The notes below the pieces were generated by a model. The model saw only the letters and a list, made by a program, of their open reading frames with translations. It had not been told where the DNA came from and searched no databases. Source: an uncultured Veillonella sp. (GTDB lineage Bacteria > Bacillota > Negativicutes > Veillonellales > Veillonellaceae). Taken from it: a DNA stretch of 64,000 bases. The DNA is taken from the NCBI RefSeq assembly GCF_900545795.1, contig NZ_URAR01000007.1:1-64000 (forward strand), in the 5' to 3' direction. This document shows, piece by piece, positions 37,473 to 46,779 of the stretch. The translations under genes and the position numbers were made by a program. Position 1 is the first letter of the stretch. Each line of letters opens with the position of its first letter.

Positions 37473-37580
37473 TTGACAGTAAGAATGTAATAATTTATTA
37501 TAATAGATGGTTTATTAGCCTATAACAGTCTGTATCGAGTGAACAGAACAAAAATAGCAAGATAGACCATCTATTTTTTT
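37473..37580 (+). promoter_or_regulatory. Promoter and leader with terminator-like element
   Basis: TTGACA (37473-37478) and TATAAT (37499-37504) are 20 bp apart, wide for a promoter. TAGATGGTTTAT (37504-37515) pairs with ATAGACCATCTA (37562-37573) and T7 follows, which would stop transcription 44 bp before the ECF gene. About 45 nt sit between the arms (AGCCTATAACAGTCTG onward). This looks like an attenuator or small riboswitch controlling the vitamin transporter; I could not assign a class. Confidence 0.5.
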
Positions 37581-37623
37581 ATTCGACTTATATCCTTGAG
37601 GAATAAGAACGGAGGAACTGAAC

Positions 37624-38244
37624 ATGGAAAACAATCAAGTGTTAAAGAAAACTGCACAGCCTTCACCTTATGGGCGCAAGCGGTTTAATGTGAGACAATT
37701 AACAGTGGTCGGCTTATTAGCAGCCATTACTGTTATTTTAGGTGTAACGGGCTTAGGCTTTATCCGGATTCCACCTATTAATTTTACGATCTTACATATT
37801 CCAACTTTAATTGGTGCTTTAGTAGAAGGACCGCGCGTAGGTATGGTAGTGGGGATGATTTTTGGTGGCTATAGCATTGTTCAAAATATTATGGCTCCCA
37901 ATGTTATGTCATTTGCCTTTTTAAATCCTATTGTGTCCGTATTACCGCGCATGTTAATCGGGCCTATTGCGTACTATGTGTTTAAACTATTGCCGCTAAA
38001 GAGCAATATTATTCGCACAGTATTAGCCTTCTTTATTGCTACTATCATGCACACTATTATGGTAATGGGCTTAATTTATATCATTTATGCAGAACCTTAT
38101 GCACAAGTTAATAATTGGCCAGTAGAAAATGTTCTTAATATTGTGTTAGGCGTGGCTATTGTGCATGGACCTATTGAAGCTTTGGGAGCTGTTCTTGTAG
38201 GGACTCCCATTGTATTGGCTTTACGGGCTAAACTTAAAAAATAA
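37624..38244 (+). CDS. ECF transporter S component (substrate unassigned)
   Basis: 206 residues, about six membrane segments. The ECF S-component pattern is clear: VVGLLAAITVILGVTGLGF, then HIPTLIGALVEGPRVG and FAFLNPIVSVLPR. Such proteins bind a vitamin or metal ion and pair with a shared EcfAT module encoded elsewhere. Similarity of the LHIP and LNP segments suggests the pantothenate-like branch, but I would not name the substrate. The upstream leader may sense it. Confidence 0.82.
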   Translation: MENNQVLKKTAQPSPYGRKRFNVRQLTVVGLLAAITVILGVTGLGFIRIPPINFTILHIPTLIGALVEGPRVGMVVGMIFGGYSIVQNIMAPNVMSFAFLNPIVSVLPRMLIGPIAYYVFKLLPLKSNIIRTVLAFFIATIMHTIMVMGLIYIIYAEPYAQVNNWPVENVLNIVLGVAIVHGPIEALGAVLVGTPIVLALRAKLKK

Positions 38245-38297
38245 TACGGTAAAAAACTTACAGATAGTATTGTAATAGAGTTCTTTGTTATAAAGTG

Positions 38298-38325
38298 AAG
38301 CCCCGACAAGCGTCGGGGCTTTTTA
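38298..38325 (+). terminator. Intrinsic terminator
   Basis: AAGCCCCGAC-AAGC-GTCGGGGCTT then T4: a textbook GC-rich stem. Confidence 0.95.
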
Positions 38326-38414
38326 ATATGTAAAATGCATATATGGACATATGAATAAGTTTTTATATGTAAAATAAAGTGCTCTTTAAAAGTATGTATG
38401 TAAGAGCAGAGCAC

Positions 38415-38525
38415 AAGTGTTAACGTATGAATTAAACAGGTGTTAGTATATGAATCTGATAAATGTTAGTGTGCAACCAGGTGTTAGTACATGAATATAG
38501 CTGGCGTTAGAGAATGAATTTGAGC
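38415..38525. repeat. Degenerate 30-35-bp tandem repeat before znuA
   Basis: The phrase GGTGTTAGTAYATGAAT recurs about four times (near 38416, 38439, 38478 and 38508) with drift. It fills most of the 350-bp gap between the ECF gene and the ZnuA-like gene. I see no clear Zur box. Confidence 0.65.
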
Positions 38526-38597
38526 GTAGCCATGTGGCCTACATTTTGTTAGTAATGGATTAGCTATTGATTTAGTTGTTGGAGAAAGGATGAGTTT

Positions 38598-39677
38598 ATG
38601 TTTAATGTAAAGAAGGGGCTCCGGCTGGGCTTAGCTGTATTAGGTGTATTAGGAATTGCTGGTTGTGGCACTAATGGTAGTAGTGATAGCGATAAAATGC
38701 AGGTAGTGGCTACTGTATATCCTGCGTATGATGTAGCGAAGGCTGTAGGTGGCGATAAAGTAGATGTAAAACTACTTGTACCGCCGGGAGCAGAGCCGCA
38801 CGATTGGGAGCCTACTGCCAGTGATTTAAAAAGTATAGGTAAAGCTAAGGTATTTCTTTATAATGGTGCCGGTTTAGAACCAACTGAAAAATTATTAACT
38901 GCTGATATTTTGCAAAAAGCAAAACCTGTGGAATTAGCTCAGTTTGTAAATTTGCGTTATGTAGGCGAAGATGAGGCTAGCCATGACGAAGATGGTCATG
39001 AAGGACATACTCATGATGGACAGGGTCATGAGTCTCACGATGTTAATCAGGACGCAAAGGCGGATCATAAAGAGGATACAAAAAAAGACAATCATGAAGA
39101 GGGACATAGCCATGATGGGCATAGTCACGAAGGTCATAGCCATGAAGCAGGCTCAGTAGATCCTCATATTTGGCTTAATCCAGAAAATGTAATGAAAGAA
39201 GTCGATGCAGTAGTAGCTGCTTTTAGTGAAGTCGACCCAAGTAATAAAGCATATTATGAAGCAAATGGTAAAGCTTATAAGGAAAAATTACAGGCCTTAG
39301 ATGCATCATATAAAGCATTTGCTGCAAGTATTAGCAATAAAAATTTAGTTGTCACCCATGAAGCTTTTGGCTACTTAGCCGATCAGTATGGTTTTAAACA
39401 AAAAGGCATTATGGGCTTATCTCCTGATGCAGAACCAACACCAGAGAAAATGGCTAATTTAGTTGATTTTATTAAATCCAATCAAATCAAAGTTATTTTC
39501 AGTGAAGCGTTAGTCAATCCAAAGCTTGCCAATGCTATTGGTAAGGAAACAGGCGTTACTATTTACACTTTAAATCCTGTGGAAGGACTTACAGAAGACC
39601 AGATGAAATCAGGTGACAATTATCTAACTATTATGGAGAAAAATTTAGCCACCTTAAAAGAGGCTTTAGCTAAATAA
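38598..39677 (+). CDS. znuA: Zinc ABC transporter substrate-binding lipoprotein (ZnuA/AdcA-like)
   Basis: 359 residues. Lipoprotein signal with lipobox GIAGC (Cys at 23). Cluster A-I solute-binding fold: VVATVYPAYDVAKAVGG, PPGAEPHDWEPT (metal His), SVDPHIWLNPEN (metal His) and VVTHEAFGYLAD (metal His). A long His/Asp/Glu-rich loop (about 128-180) with repeated GHSH/EGHSHE motifs is the usual zinc-collecting loop. No permease or ATPase gene is adjacent, so it must use subunits encoded elsewhere. Confidence 0.9.
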   Translation: MFNVKKGLRLGLAVLGVLGIAGCGTNGSSDSDKMQVVATVYPAYDVAKAVGGDKVDVKLLVPPGAEPHDWEPTASDLKSIGKAKVFLYNGAGLEPTEKLLTADILQKAKPVELAQFVNLRYVGEDEASHDEDGHEGHTHDGQGHESHDVNQDAKADHKEDTKKDNHEEGHSHDGHSHEGHSHEAGSVDPHIWLNPENVMKEVDAVVAAFSEVDPSNKAYYEANGKAYKEKLQALDASYKAFAASISNKNLVVTHEAFGYLADQYGFKQKGIMGLSPDAEPTPEKMANLVDFIKSNQIKVIFSEALVNPKLANAIGKETGVTIYTLNPVEGLTEDQMKSGDNYLTIMEKNLATLKEALAK

Positions 39678-39855
39678 TTTTGAATAAATTGTTTAAGAAT
39701 TGGTGAATAAAATATCGAAAAATATAAATATAAAAATCCTTATCAATAGGCATGGTGGCGGACTTTTATTCGCCTTAGCACTTGCCGAAAAGGAATAAGT
39801 TATGGTAAAATATTCACACATGAAACACGAAGCAAGGTAAAGGAGGTCGACTTAC

Positions 39856-39999
39856 ATGTCCAAACGAATTCGTACAATTAATACTGAATCTTTACAAAAA
39901 ACTGCAAAAACTGGTGGTTGTGGCGAATGCCAAACTTCTTGCCAATCTGCTTGCAAAACAAGCTGCACTGTTGGTAACCAAGTTTGCAAACAGAAATAA
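39856..39999 (+). CDS. scfA: SCIFF ranthipeptide precursor (six Cys in 47 residues)
   Basis: A 47-residue peptide. A leader of about 20 residues (MSKRIRTINTESLQKTAKTG) precedes a core with six cysteines at 22, 25, 29, 33, 37 and 44. This is the SCIFF family, whose radical SAM maturase ScfB installs thioether crosslinks from Cys to a neighbouring residue. It has a strong AAAGGAGG site and a terminator directly after. The scfB maturase follows 147 bp downstream. SCIFF is known mainly from Clostridia; its biological role is unresolved. Confidence 0.93.
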   Translation: MSKRIRTINTESLQKTAKTGGCGECQTSCQSACKTSCTVGNQVCKQK

Positions 40000-40012
40000 A
40001 AATTTAGTAAGT

Positions 40013-40042
40013 GAGCCCGATGCGCTGTCATCGGGCTTTTTA
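40013..40042 (+). terminator. Terminator between scfA and scfB
   Basis: AGCCCGATG pairs with CATCGGGCT, then T4. It should make scfA mRNA much more abundant than scfB mRNA by partial read-through, a sensible peptide-to-enzyme ratio. Confidence 0.88.
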
Positions 40043-40146
40043 ATATACTTTTGTGACATATATGATATAACCTTTTTTGTAAGATAAAAACTGATAAATG
40101 TAGTATAATATAACTTAGTAAGAACTAGTAAAGATATGGAGGTACC

Positions 40147-41586
40147 ATGTTAGAATTAAAACCTATGATTCATAAATTTAAGTTAAAAGATAAGTACTTT
40201 TGCTTGGACGTTAATAGTGGCATCATTCACGTGATTGATGAATTTACCGATAAAGTATTAGATATTTATGACGGCACTAATCGTGAGGCGGTTCATGAAG
40301 CCCTTGATGGGGTGGAAACAGCTGCTGAAATTGATGAGTTGCTCGATGAATTAGATCAATTAATTAAAGACGAAATGCTCTATGCGCCTATGTCTGAGGA
40401 CTTTAAATTGGTAGCATCTGAAGAGCCTATCGTTAAAGCTCTTTGCTTAAATATTGCTCATGATTGTAACTTAGCATGTAAGTATTGTTTTGCTAGCCAA
40501 GGCGATTACGGCGGAGTAAAACGCGAAATGATGAGCTTTGATGTAGCTAAGCGTGCCGTGGACTTTTTAATTTCCAGGAGTGGTCCTCGTAAGCATTTAG
40601 AAATTGACTTCTTTGGCGGCGAACCTCTCATGAACTGGGATGTAGTAAAGCAGACCATTGAGTATGCGGAAGAGCAAGGCGAGAAGCATGGTAAGATTTT
40701 TAAAATGACTATGACTACGAATGGTATGCTCTTGACGCAGGAAAAAATTGATTATTTAAATGAACATAAATTGAGCATGGTACTATCTATTGATGGCCGT
40801 GAAGAAGTTCATAATCACATGCGTCCTAGCGCTGGCGGCACTGATACGTATAAGACAGTAGCTAAGAACTTAGTCAATGCAGTTAAACAGCGTAATGGCT
40901 TAGAGTATTATGCGCGTGGTACATATACACACAATAATTTAGATTTCACTAAAGATGTTATTGCCATGTCTGATTTAGGCTTTGAGCATCTTTCTATGGA
41001 GCCTGTAGTAGGTGAAGAAGGCGAATATGTGCTTCGAGATGAAGACTTACCAGCTCTTATGAAAGAATATGAAAAATTAGCTAACTTATACTTAGAGCGC
41101 CAAAAAGAAGGCTGGGGTGAGAAGTTCAACTTCTTCCACTTCCGCATGGATTTATATCGAGGTCCATGTATGGCGAAACGTCTACGCGGTTGTGGTGCTG
41201 GTCATGAGTATATGGCGATTGTACCAAATGGGGACATTTATCCATGTCATCAATTCGTAGGTCGTGAAGGCTATGTACTAGGCAATGTGTATGAAGGACT
41301 TAAGAATTTTGATATTCCACGAGAATTCCGCAATACGCATGTATTTACAAAACCAACTTGTGCAGCTTGTTGGGCTAAATTCTTCTGCTCTGGTGGTTGC
41401 CATGCTAATAATGAAACCTTCAGCGGCACTATCCATGAACCATATGCATTGGGCTGTGAACTTCAGAAGAAACGCATTGAATGCGCTATTATGATTCAAG
41501 CTGAACTAGATGAATTGCGTGAGCAAGGTGTAGTGCCAAAAGAAGATCCAGCATTCCAAGAGCGTAAGCAACATAATTGGATGTAG
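40147..41586 (+). CDS. scfB: SCIFF peptide maturase, radical SAM/SPASM
   Basis: 479 residues. An N-terminal peptide-recognition region (about 1-90) precedes the radical SAM core with CNLACKYC (Cys107, 111, 114). The C-terminal SPASM region supplies further Fe-S ligands (GCGAGHEYMAIVPNGDIYPC, CAACWAKFFCSGGC). It uses SAM-derived radicals to crosslink the Cys residues of ScfA. GGAGGT precedes the ATG. Followed by hypF. Confidence 0.93.
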   Translation: MLELKPMIHKFKLKDKYFCLDVNSGIIHVIDEFTDKVLDIYDGTNREAVHEALDGVETAAEIDELLDELDQLIKDEMLYAPMSEDFKLVASEEPIVKALCLNIAHDCNLACKYCFASQGDYGGVKREMMSFDVAKRAVDFLISRSGPRKHLEIDFFGGEPLMNWDVVKQTIEYAEEQGEKHGKIFKMTMTTNGMLLTQEKIDYLNEHKLSMVLSIDGREEVHNHMRPSAGGTDTYKTVAKNLVNAVKQRNGLEYYARGTYTHNNLDFTKDVIAMSDLGFEHLSMEPVVGEEGEYVLRDEDLPALMKEYEKLANLYLERQKEGWGEKFNFFHFRMDLYRGPCMAKRLRGCGAGHEYMAIVPNGDIYPCHQFVGREGYVLGNVYEGLKNFDIPREFRNTHVFTKPTCAACWAKFFCSGGCHANNETFSGTIHEPYALGCELQKKRIECAIMIQAELDELREQGVVPKEDPAFQERKQHNWM

Positions 41587-41692
41587 TTGATAGGCGTGAG
41601 TTTTACTAAAGGCTGGCGCAGTAATGTATTTTACTGATTTAACTTTCCAAGTGTGAACTCATTGTATGAGAAGTAATCGGAAAGGATTATGC

Positions 41693-44215
41693 ATGGAGAG
41701 ACAAGGTATACGATTTACGGGCATCGTGCAAGGGGTTGGATTTCGCCCCCTTGTGGCTATAATTGCTCGTGAACTAGATTTGACTGGTTGGGTGCTCAAT
41801 GATAGTGAAGGTGTGTATGCAGAAATTCAAGGTACACCAGAGAATTTGAGTCAATTTATCCCTTTGTTAGAAACTTGTAAAGCTCCCATTTGTCGTATTG
41901 ACTCCGCAGAAGTCAATACTTTGAGCGTGGTGCTGGAGGAGTCTGAGTTTGTTATTGCCCCATCCCCAGAAGGTACTGTACCAGCTACTTTTATTGGAGC
42001 AGACACAGCACCTTGTGAGGCGTGTATAAAAGAATTGCGTGACCCGAATAATCGGCGTCATAACTATAGCTTTATAAATTGTACCCATTGCGGTCCTCGC
42101 TATACTATAGTAGAGCAAGTTCCTTATGATCGTAAGTTTACATCTATGAAAGCGTTTCAGATGTGTGAGCCCTGTGCTAAAGAATATAGCGATGAAACAA
42201 ATCGTCGCTATCATGCAGAGCCTAATGCTTGCGCCGTGTGTGGCCCACATTACCGTTTGGTGACGGCTGATGATGCAGTAGTACCTACTTTAGAGGGGCT
42301 AGCAGTTCAGCATGTGACATTTGAAACTGATGATCTACATGATGAATCGTCAGTAGGTAATAGTGAGTCATCTTCAGTAGCTAATGGTGCAGTGCATTCC
42401 AGTGCTACGGAGCAAAATAGGCAGTATGAAGCAGCTATATTTAGTGAGACGAGACGTCGCATTGAGGCTGGTGAAATCATTGCCATAAAAGGCATTGGTG
42501 GTTATCACTTGGCTTGTGATGCTACTAATAAAGAGGCTGTAGCTCGTTTACGGGCGCGCAAGAATCGTCCTAAAAAGCCTTTAGCCGTTATGGTCGACTC
42601 CTTGGAGACCGCAGAAACTATTGGCGTTTTGTCTGATGCAGCTATTGATGCACTTACATCACCAGAACGGCCTATCGTATTAGTTCCTCAGCGCGCTGAA
42701 GGGGCGGTGGCTTGGGATGAAGTAGTGCCTCAAAATAACTATATTGGTATTATGTTACCTTATGCACCTGTTCACTATGTATTGTTGCCTAAAGGAGCCA
42801 TTTGGGTTATGACCAGTGGTAATCGCAGTGGTGACCCTGTGATTTATGAGGAGCAACGAGCTTTTGAGGAAGTAGGCGATGTAGCTGATGCATTTTTAGT
42901 ACATAATCGTCCTATTGTATCTTCAGTAGATGATTCCGTCGTACAAATTATAGAGGAAACACCTCATTTCATTCGTCGTAGCCGTGGATATGTACCTACG
43001 TCCTTTACTGTGAATTTACCCAATAAGGGGAAGCAGTCGGTACTAGCCATGGGAGGCGATTTAAAAAATGCCTTTGCCTTAAATCGAGGCGAGGATATTT
43101 TGATGGGCCCTCATATTGGCGATTTAGCAAATAGGGCTATGAATGAATCACTTCGTCATAATATTAATCGCTTCACTGACTTATTCGGTATTACTCCAGC
43201 GGCAGTAGTGGGTGATTATCATCCTAACTATTATTCATCCCAGTATGGGAAGGAATATGCCTCCATTTATAATATTCCTTATATAGAAGTACAACATCAT
43301 CATGCGCATATTGCTTCGGTAATGGCTGAGTATAATGTGACTGAGCCAGTATTGGGCATCTGTTTTGATGGCACTGGTTATGGTACAGATGGCACTATTT
43401 GGGGCGGTGAATTCTTATTATGCCAAGGAGCTAGTATGAAGCGCTTAGCTCATATTACTTCAGTCCCTATGCCTGGTGGTGAGGTGGCAGCTCGTGAACC
43501 CTGGCGCCAAGCACTATGGTATTTACGCTATCTATATGGCCATGATATTCCAGCTGTACTGGAGCCTTGGATAAAAGGATTGCCTTCACAATGGAAATTA
43601 CTCGATCAAGTTATTATAGAGCAATTAAAAACGTATAAAAAACATCAAGAGGCAAAGGATGATAGTAAATTAGAAGGACCTTTGCGCGAATCAAGTAAAA
43701 TAGTAGATTTACAGACAAATCTTGTAAAAGGTGTGTCGATGATTAAGGCTAGCAGTGGTGGCCGTTTATTTGACACCGTAGGATCTTTGCTTGGCCTAGG
43801 CTATAGCCATTCTTTTGATGGACAGGTGGCTATGGGCTTAGAGCAATTAGCCTATGGTGAGCGCGGTAATTTGTTAGAATTTACCTATACTGGTAAGGAA
43901 CTCGATTTTGCGCCAGCTATTGCCTGTCTTATTGATCAAATGGAGCAAGGTGTATCCAAGCGTGTGTTAGCGGCTTCGTTCCATCGCACTTTGGCTTATG
44001 GTATTAGTGAAGTTATGGACCATTTATGTGGTATTTACGGAATAAAAAAAGTCGTTTTAAGTGGCGGCGTATTTCAGAATCATCGCCTTGTTCGAGGTAT
44101 AGTGCTTCATAATGAGGCACATGAAGTATTGAGACCTAAAGAGGTATCAGCAAATGATGGCGGTTTAGCCTTGGGGCAACTTTGGCTAGCCCATCAGAAG
44201 TTAGGAGGCATGTAA
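41693..44215 (+). CDS. hypF: Hydrogenase maturation carbamoyltransferase HypF
   Basis: 840 residues. Domains in order: acylphosphatase-like (FTGIVQGVGFRPLV, 1-95), two zinc-finger motifs (CEACIKEL with CTHC, and CEPC with CAVC), YrdC-like (about 255-450, KGIGGYHLACDA) and Kae1-like (EVQHHHAHIASV, VLSGGVFQNHRL). It activates carbamoyl phosphate to make the CN ligands of [NiFe] hydrogenase. The ATG at 41693 lies 6 nt after GGAAAGGA. First of hypFCDE; a low-similarity Ser-rich insert lies near 210-245. Confidence 0.95.
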   Translation: MERQGIRFTGIVQGVGFRPLVAIIARELDLTGWVLNDSEGVYAEIQGTPENLSQFIPLLETCKAPICRIDSAEVNTLSVVLEESEFVIAPSPEGTVPATFIGADTAPCEACIKELRDPNNRRHNYSFINCTHCGPRYTIVEQVPYDRKFTSMKAFQMCEPCAKEYSDETNRRYHAEPNACAVCGPHYRLVTADDAVVPTLEGLAVQHVTFETDDLHDESSVGNSESSSVANGAVHSSATEQNRQYEAAIFSETRRRIEAGEIIAIKGIGGYHLACDATNKEAVARLRARKNRPKKPLAVMVDSLETAETIGVLSDAAIDALTSPERPIVLVPQRAEGAVAWDEVVPQNNYIGIMLPYAPVHYVLLPKGAIWVMTSGNRSGDPVIYEEQRAFEEVGDVADAFLVHNRPIVSSVDDSVVQIIEETPHFIRRSRGYVPTSFTVNLPNKGKQSVLAMGGDLKNAFALNRGEDILMGPHIGDLANRAMNESLRHNINRFTDLFGITPAAVVGDYHPNYYSSQYGKEYASIYNIPYIEVQHHHAHIASVMAEYNVTEPVLGICFDGTGYGTDGTIWGGEFLLCQGASMKRLAHITSVPMPGGEVAAREPWRQALWYLRYLYGHDIPAVLEPWIKGLPSQWKLLDQVIIEQLKTYKKHQEAKDDSKLEGPLRESSKIVDLQTNLVKGVSMIKASSGGRLFDTVGSLLGLGYSHSFDGQVAMGLEQLAYGERGNLLEFTYTGKELDFAPAIACLIDQMEQGVSKRVLAASFHRTLAYGISEVMDHLCGIYGIKKVVLSGGVFQNHRLVRGIVLHNEAHEVLRPKEVSANDGGLALGQLWLAHQKLGGM

Positions 44216-44216
44216 T

Positions 44217-44468
44217 ATGTGTTTAGCTGTTCCAGCCCAATTAGTGGCAGTGAATGAATTCATTGGAACTATTGAATTGACCGGTGTAACACGAGATGTA
44301 AATCTCATGTTGGTGCCAGAGGCCAAAGTCGGTGATTTCGTTCTTGTACATGCCGGTTGCGCAGTGCAAGTAGTTGATGAAGAAGAAGCAAAGGCGACTA
44401 TGGAAGCCTTTAAGGAGCTAGAAGAACTTGAACAAGATTACTTTGCAGGAAAAAACGCAGATCGCTAA
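44217..44468 (+). CDS. hypC: Hydrogenase maturation chaperone HypC
   Basis: 83 residues, beginning MCLAVPAQLV; the essential Cys2 is present. HypC carries the Fe(CN)2CO unit with HypD and delivers it to the large subunit. AGGAGG lies inside the end of hypF. It overlaps hypD by 41 nt. Confidence 0.95.
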   Translation: MCLAVPAQLVAVNEFIGTIELTGVTRDVNLMLVPEAKVGDFVLVHAGCAVQVVDEEEAKATMEAFKELEELEQDYFAGKNADR

Positions 44469-45546
44469 AGAACTGCTTAAGGATATACGAGACCTTCATA
44501 CAGAAGGTGAAATTGTACGCTTGATGGAAGTGTGTGGCACACATACAGTGGCCATATTTAGAGAAGGTATTCGCCAAGTATTGCCTAAGGGCATTGAATT
44601 AGTGAGTGGCCCAGGATGCCCTGTTTGTGTAACGGACCAATCGTATATGGATAAAGCATTAGCTTATGCAGCTATGGATAATGTCATAGTAGCGTCCTTT
44701 GGCGATATGTTAAAGGTGCCAGGCACAGAGAGCAATTTGTGGGAAGCTAAGAGTCGCGGTGCCCATGTGCATATTATTTATAGTCCTTTAGAAATTATTG
44801 AATTGGGCAAAGCTCATCCAGATAAAATGATTGTATTTCTAGCTATTGGTTTTGAAACTACTATTGCGGTCATTGCTGCAGCAGTGAAAGCGGTGGCTAT
44901 GAGTGGCGTTAAAAATGTATTCTTCCTCGTGTCTCATAAATTGGTACCACCTGCTTTGCGGGCCTTGTCTAATCAAAAGGAAGGACGTTTAGATGGCTTT
45001 ATTTTACCAGGCCATGTAAGTGTTATTATTGGTGAAGAACCTTATGCATTCTTGCCTACAGAATGTAAAATGCCTTCATGTATTGCTGGCTTTGATGGCT
45101 TGGAAATTTTAGCGGCTATACGCGATATATTAGAGCAGCGTAAAAGCGGTCAGCTTCATGTAGGAAATCAATATAAATCAGTGGTAGCTAAAAAAGGGAA
45201 TCCTGTTGCGATTAAACTGATGGATGAATTATATGAGGTCATAGATGATACTTGGCGCGGTATTGGTGTTATTCCAAATTCAGGCCTTCGCCTTAAAGGC
45301 GAATATGCAGCCTATGATGCGGAGCGTATGATTCCTTTAGACCCCATTGAAAGTGGTGGCGCCCCTAAAGGTTGTCAATGTGGCCGCGTTTTACAAGGTT
45401 TAATTCGCCCTGATGAATGCGGATTGTTTGGTACGCTTTGTACTGCTGACCATCCAGTAGGTGCCTGTATGGTATCTGTAGAGGGTAGCTGTGCTGCGTG
45501 GTACAAATATGGTCGCGCTAGCGGTGGACTTACTTGGGAAGAGTAA
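44428..45546 (+). CDS. hypD: Hydrogenase maturation protein HypD
   Basis: 372 residues. Conserved Cys motifs: EVCGTHT, GPGCPVCVT, and near the C-terminus the [4Fe-4S] region CQCGRVLQG, CGLFGTLC and GACMVS. HypD is the scaffold on which the Fe(CN)2CO group is assembled. The TTG start at 44428 lies 9 nt after AAGGAG, inside hypC; the next start would remove conserved residues. Confidence 0.94.
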   Translation: MNKITLQEKTQIAKELLKDIRDLHTEGEIVRLMEVCGTHTVAIFREGIRQVLPKGIELVSGPGCPVCVTDQSYMDKALAYAAMDNVIVASFGDMLKVPGTESNLWEAKSRGAHVHIIYSPLEIIELGKAHPDKMIVFLAIGFETTIAVIAAAVKAVAMSGVKNVFFLVSHKLVPPALRALSNQKEGRLDGFILPGHVSVIIGEEPYAFLPTECKMPSCIAGFDGLEILAAIRDILEQRKSGQLHVGNQYKSVVAKKGNPVAIKLMDELYEVIDDTWRGIGVIPNSGLRLKGEYAAYDAERMIPLDPIESGGAPKGCQCGRVLQGLIRPDECGLFGTLCTADHPVGACMVSVEGSCAAWYKYGRASGGLTWEE

Positions 45547-45596
45547 GGTCGTGAAACTGGCTATGGAAATTAGCTATTGAGAAGTAAGGAGCTTGT

Positions 45597-46607
45597 ATGG
45601 AAGAGACAATACGTTTAGTCCATGGCAATGGTGGGCGTTTTAGTCACGAGTTGATGGAGCGTCATATTATGCCACATTTTAAAAATGAAGTATTAGCCAA
45701 GTTACATGATGGGGCGCAGTTTGAAATCCCCAAAGGGCGTATGGCATTTACAACTGATTCATATGTAGTGACCCCACATTTCTTTCCTGGTGGTAATATT
45801 GGTAAATTGGCAGTTTGTGGCACAGTCAATGATTTGGCTATGAATGGGGCCGTTCCTTTATATTTAAGCTGTGGGCTTATTTTAGAAGAAGGCTTGCCAA
45901 TTAAGCCTTTGGAAACTGTACTTACCACTATGGAAGAGATGGCAAAAGAAGCTAGTGTATCCATTGTAACTGGAGATACAAAAGTGGTAGAAAAAGGCGC
46001 TGTTGATGGGCTATATATTAATACTTCAGGCGTTGGTATTATTGGGGAAGGCATTCATATAGATCCGAGCCTTGTAAAACCAGGAATGAAAATTATACTC
46101 TCTGGCTCTATTGGGGACCATGCTATTGCCGTGATGGGCAGTCGCTATGAACTATCCTTGCCACCATCTATAAAAACTGATTGCGCACCTTTAAACCACA
46201 TGGTACAAAGCGTATTGCAGAAAGTTGGCTCTAAGGTAGCGCTCATGCGTGACCCTACGCGTGGTGGTCTAGCTACTACCTTGCATGAAATTGCTAGTCA
46301 GGCTCAGGTAGGCATTCGCGTCGATGAAGTTAATTTACCTATCCACGAAGAAGTGCAGTCGGTATGTAGCATACTAGGCTATGATCCGCTATATTTAGCA
46401 AATGAAGGTAAGGCCGTCTTTGTAGTTGAAGCGGAGGCTGTAGAAGAAGTGCTAGATATTTTACATAATAATATCTATGGACAAGAAGCAGCATGCATTG
46501 GTGAAGTTATAGGGACGAATGCAGGCAAAGTAGGCTTGAAAACAACCTTGGGTGGAATTCGCCTGTTAGATGAATTAGGGGAAGACCAAGTACCGAGGAT
46601 ATGCTAG
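45597..46607 (+). CDS. hypE: Hydrogenase maturation protein HypE
   Basis: 336 residues. PurM/ThiL-like fold: LVHGNGGRFSHELM, AFTTDSYVVTPHFFPGG, GTVNDLAMNGA and RDPTRGGLATTLHE. The C-terminal tail ends PRIC, the Cys that receives the carbamoyl group from HypF and is dehydrated to thiocyanate. Last gene of hypFCDE. No hypA, hypB or hydrogenase structural gene is in the window. Confidence 0.96.
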   Translation: MEETIRLVHGNGGRFSHELMERHIMPHFKNEVLAKLHDGAQFEIPKGRMAFTTDSYVVTPHFFPGGNIGKLAVCGTVNDLAMNGAVPLYLSCGLILEEGLPIKPLETVLTTMEEMAKEASVSIVTGDTKVVEKGAVDGLYINTSGVGIIGEGIHIDPSLVKPGMKIILSGSIGDHAIAVMGSRYELSLPPSIKTDCAPLNHMVQSVLQKVGSKVALMRDPTRGGLATTLHEIASQAQVGIRVDEVNLPIHEEVQSVCSILGYDPLYLANEGKAVFVVEAEAVEEVLDILHNNIYGQEAACIGEVIGTNAGKVGLKTTLGGIRLLDELGEDQVPRIC

Positions 46608-46740
46608 GAGAGTATTGAACTTTATACGTTCAAACGTCTTTCTGACTCATGTACAATAAAAGCTAAATGAAATAGTAAATACACTATAAACTAAATATGC
46701 AACATAAAATTGTAAAGATATAAAGAATAGATATAAATAA

Positions 46741-46779
46741 ACAGGTAGTAGACTGAAAGGTCTGCTACCTGTTTTGTTA
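46741..46779 (+). terminator. Terminator of the hyp operon
   Basis: ACAGGTAGTAGAC pairs with GTCTGCTACCTGT, then TTTTG. Confidence 0.92.
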
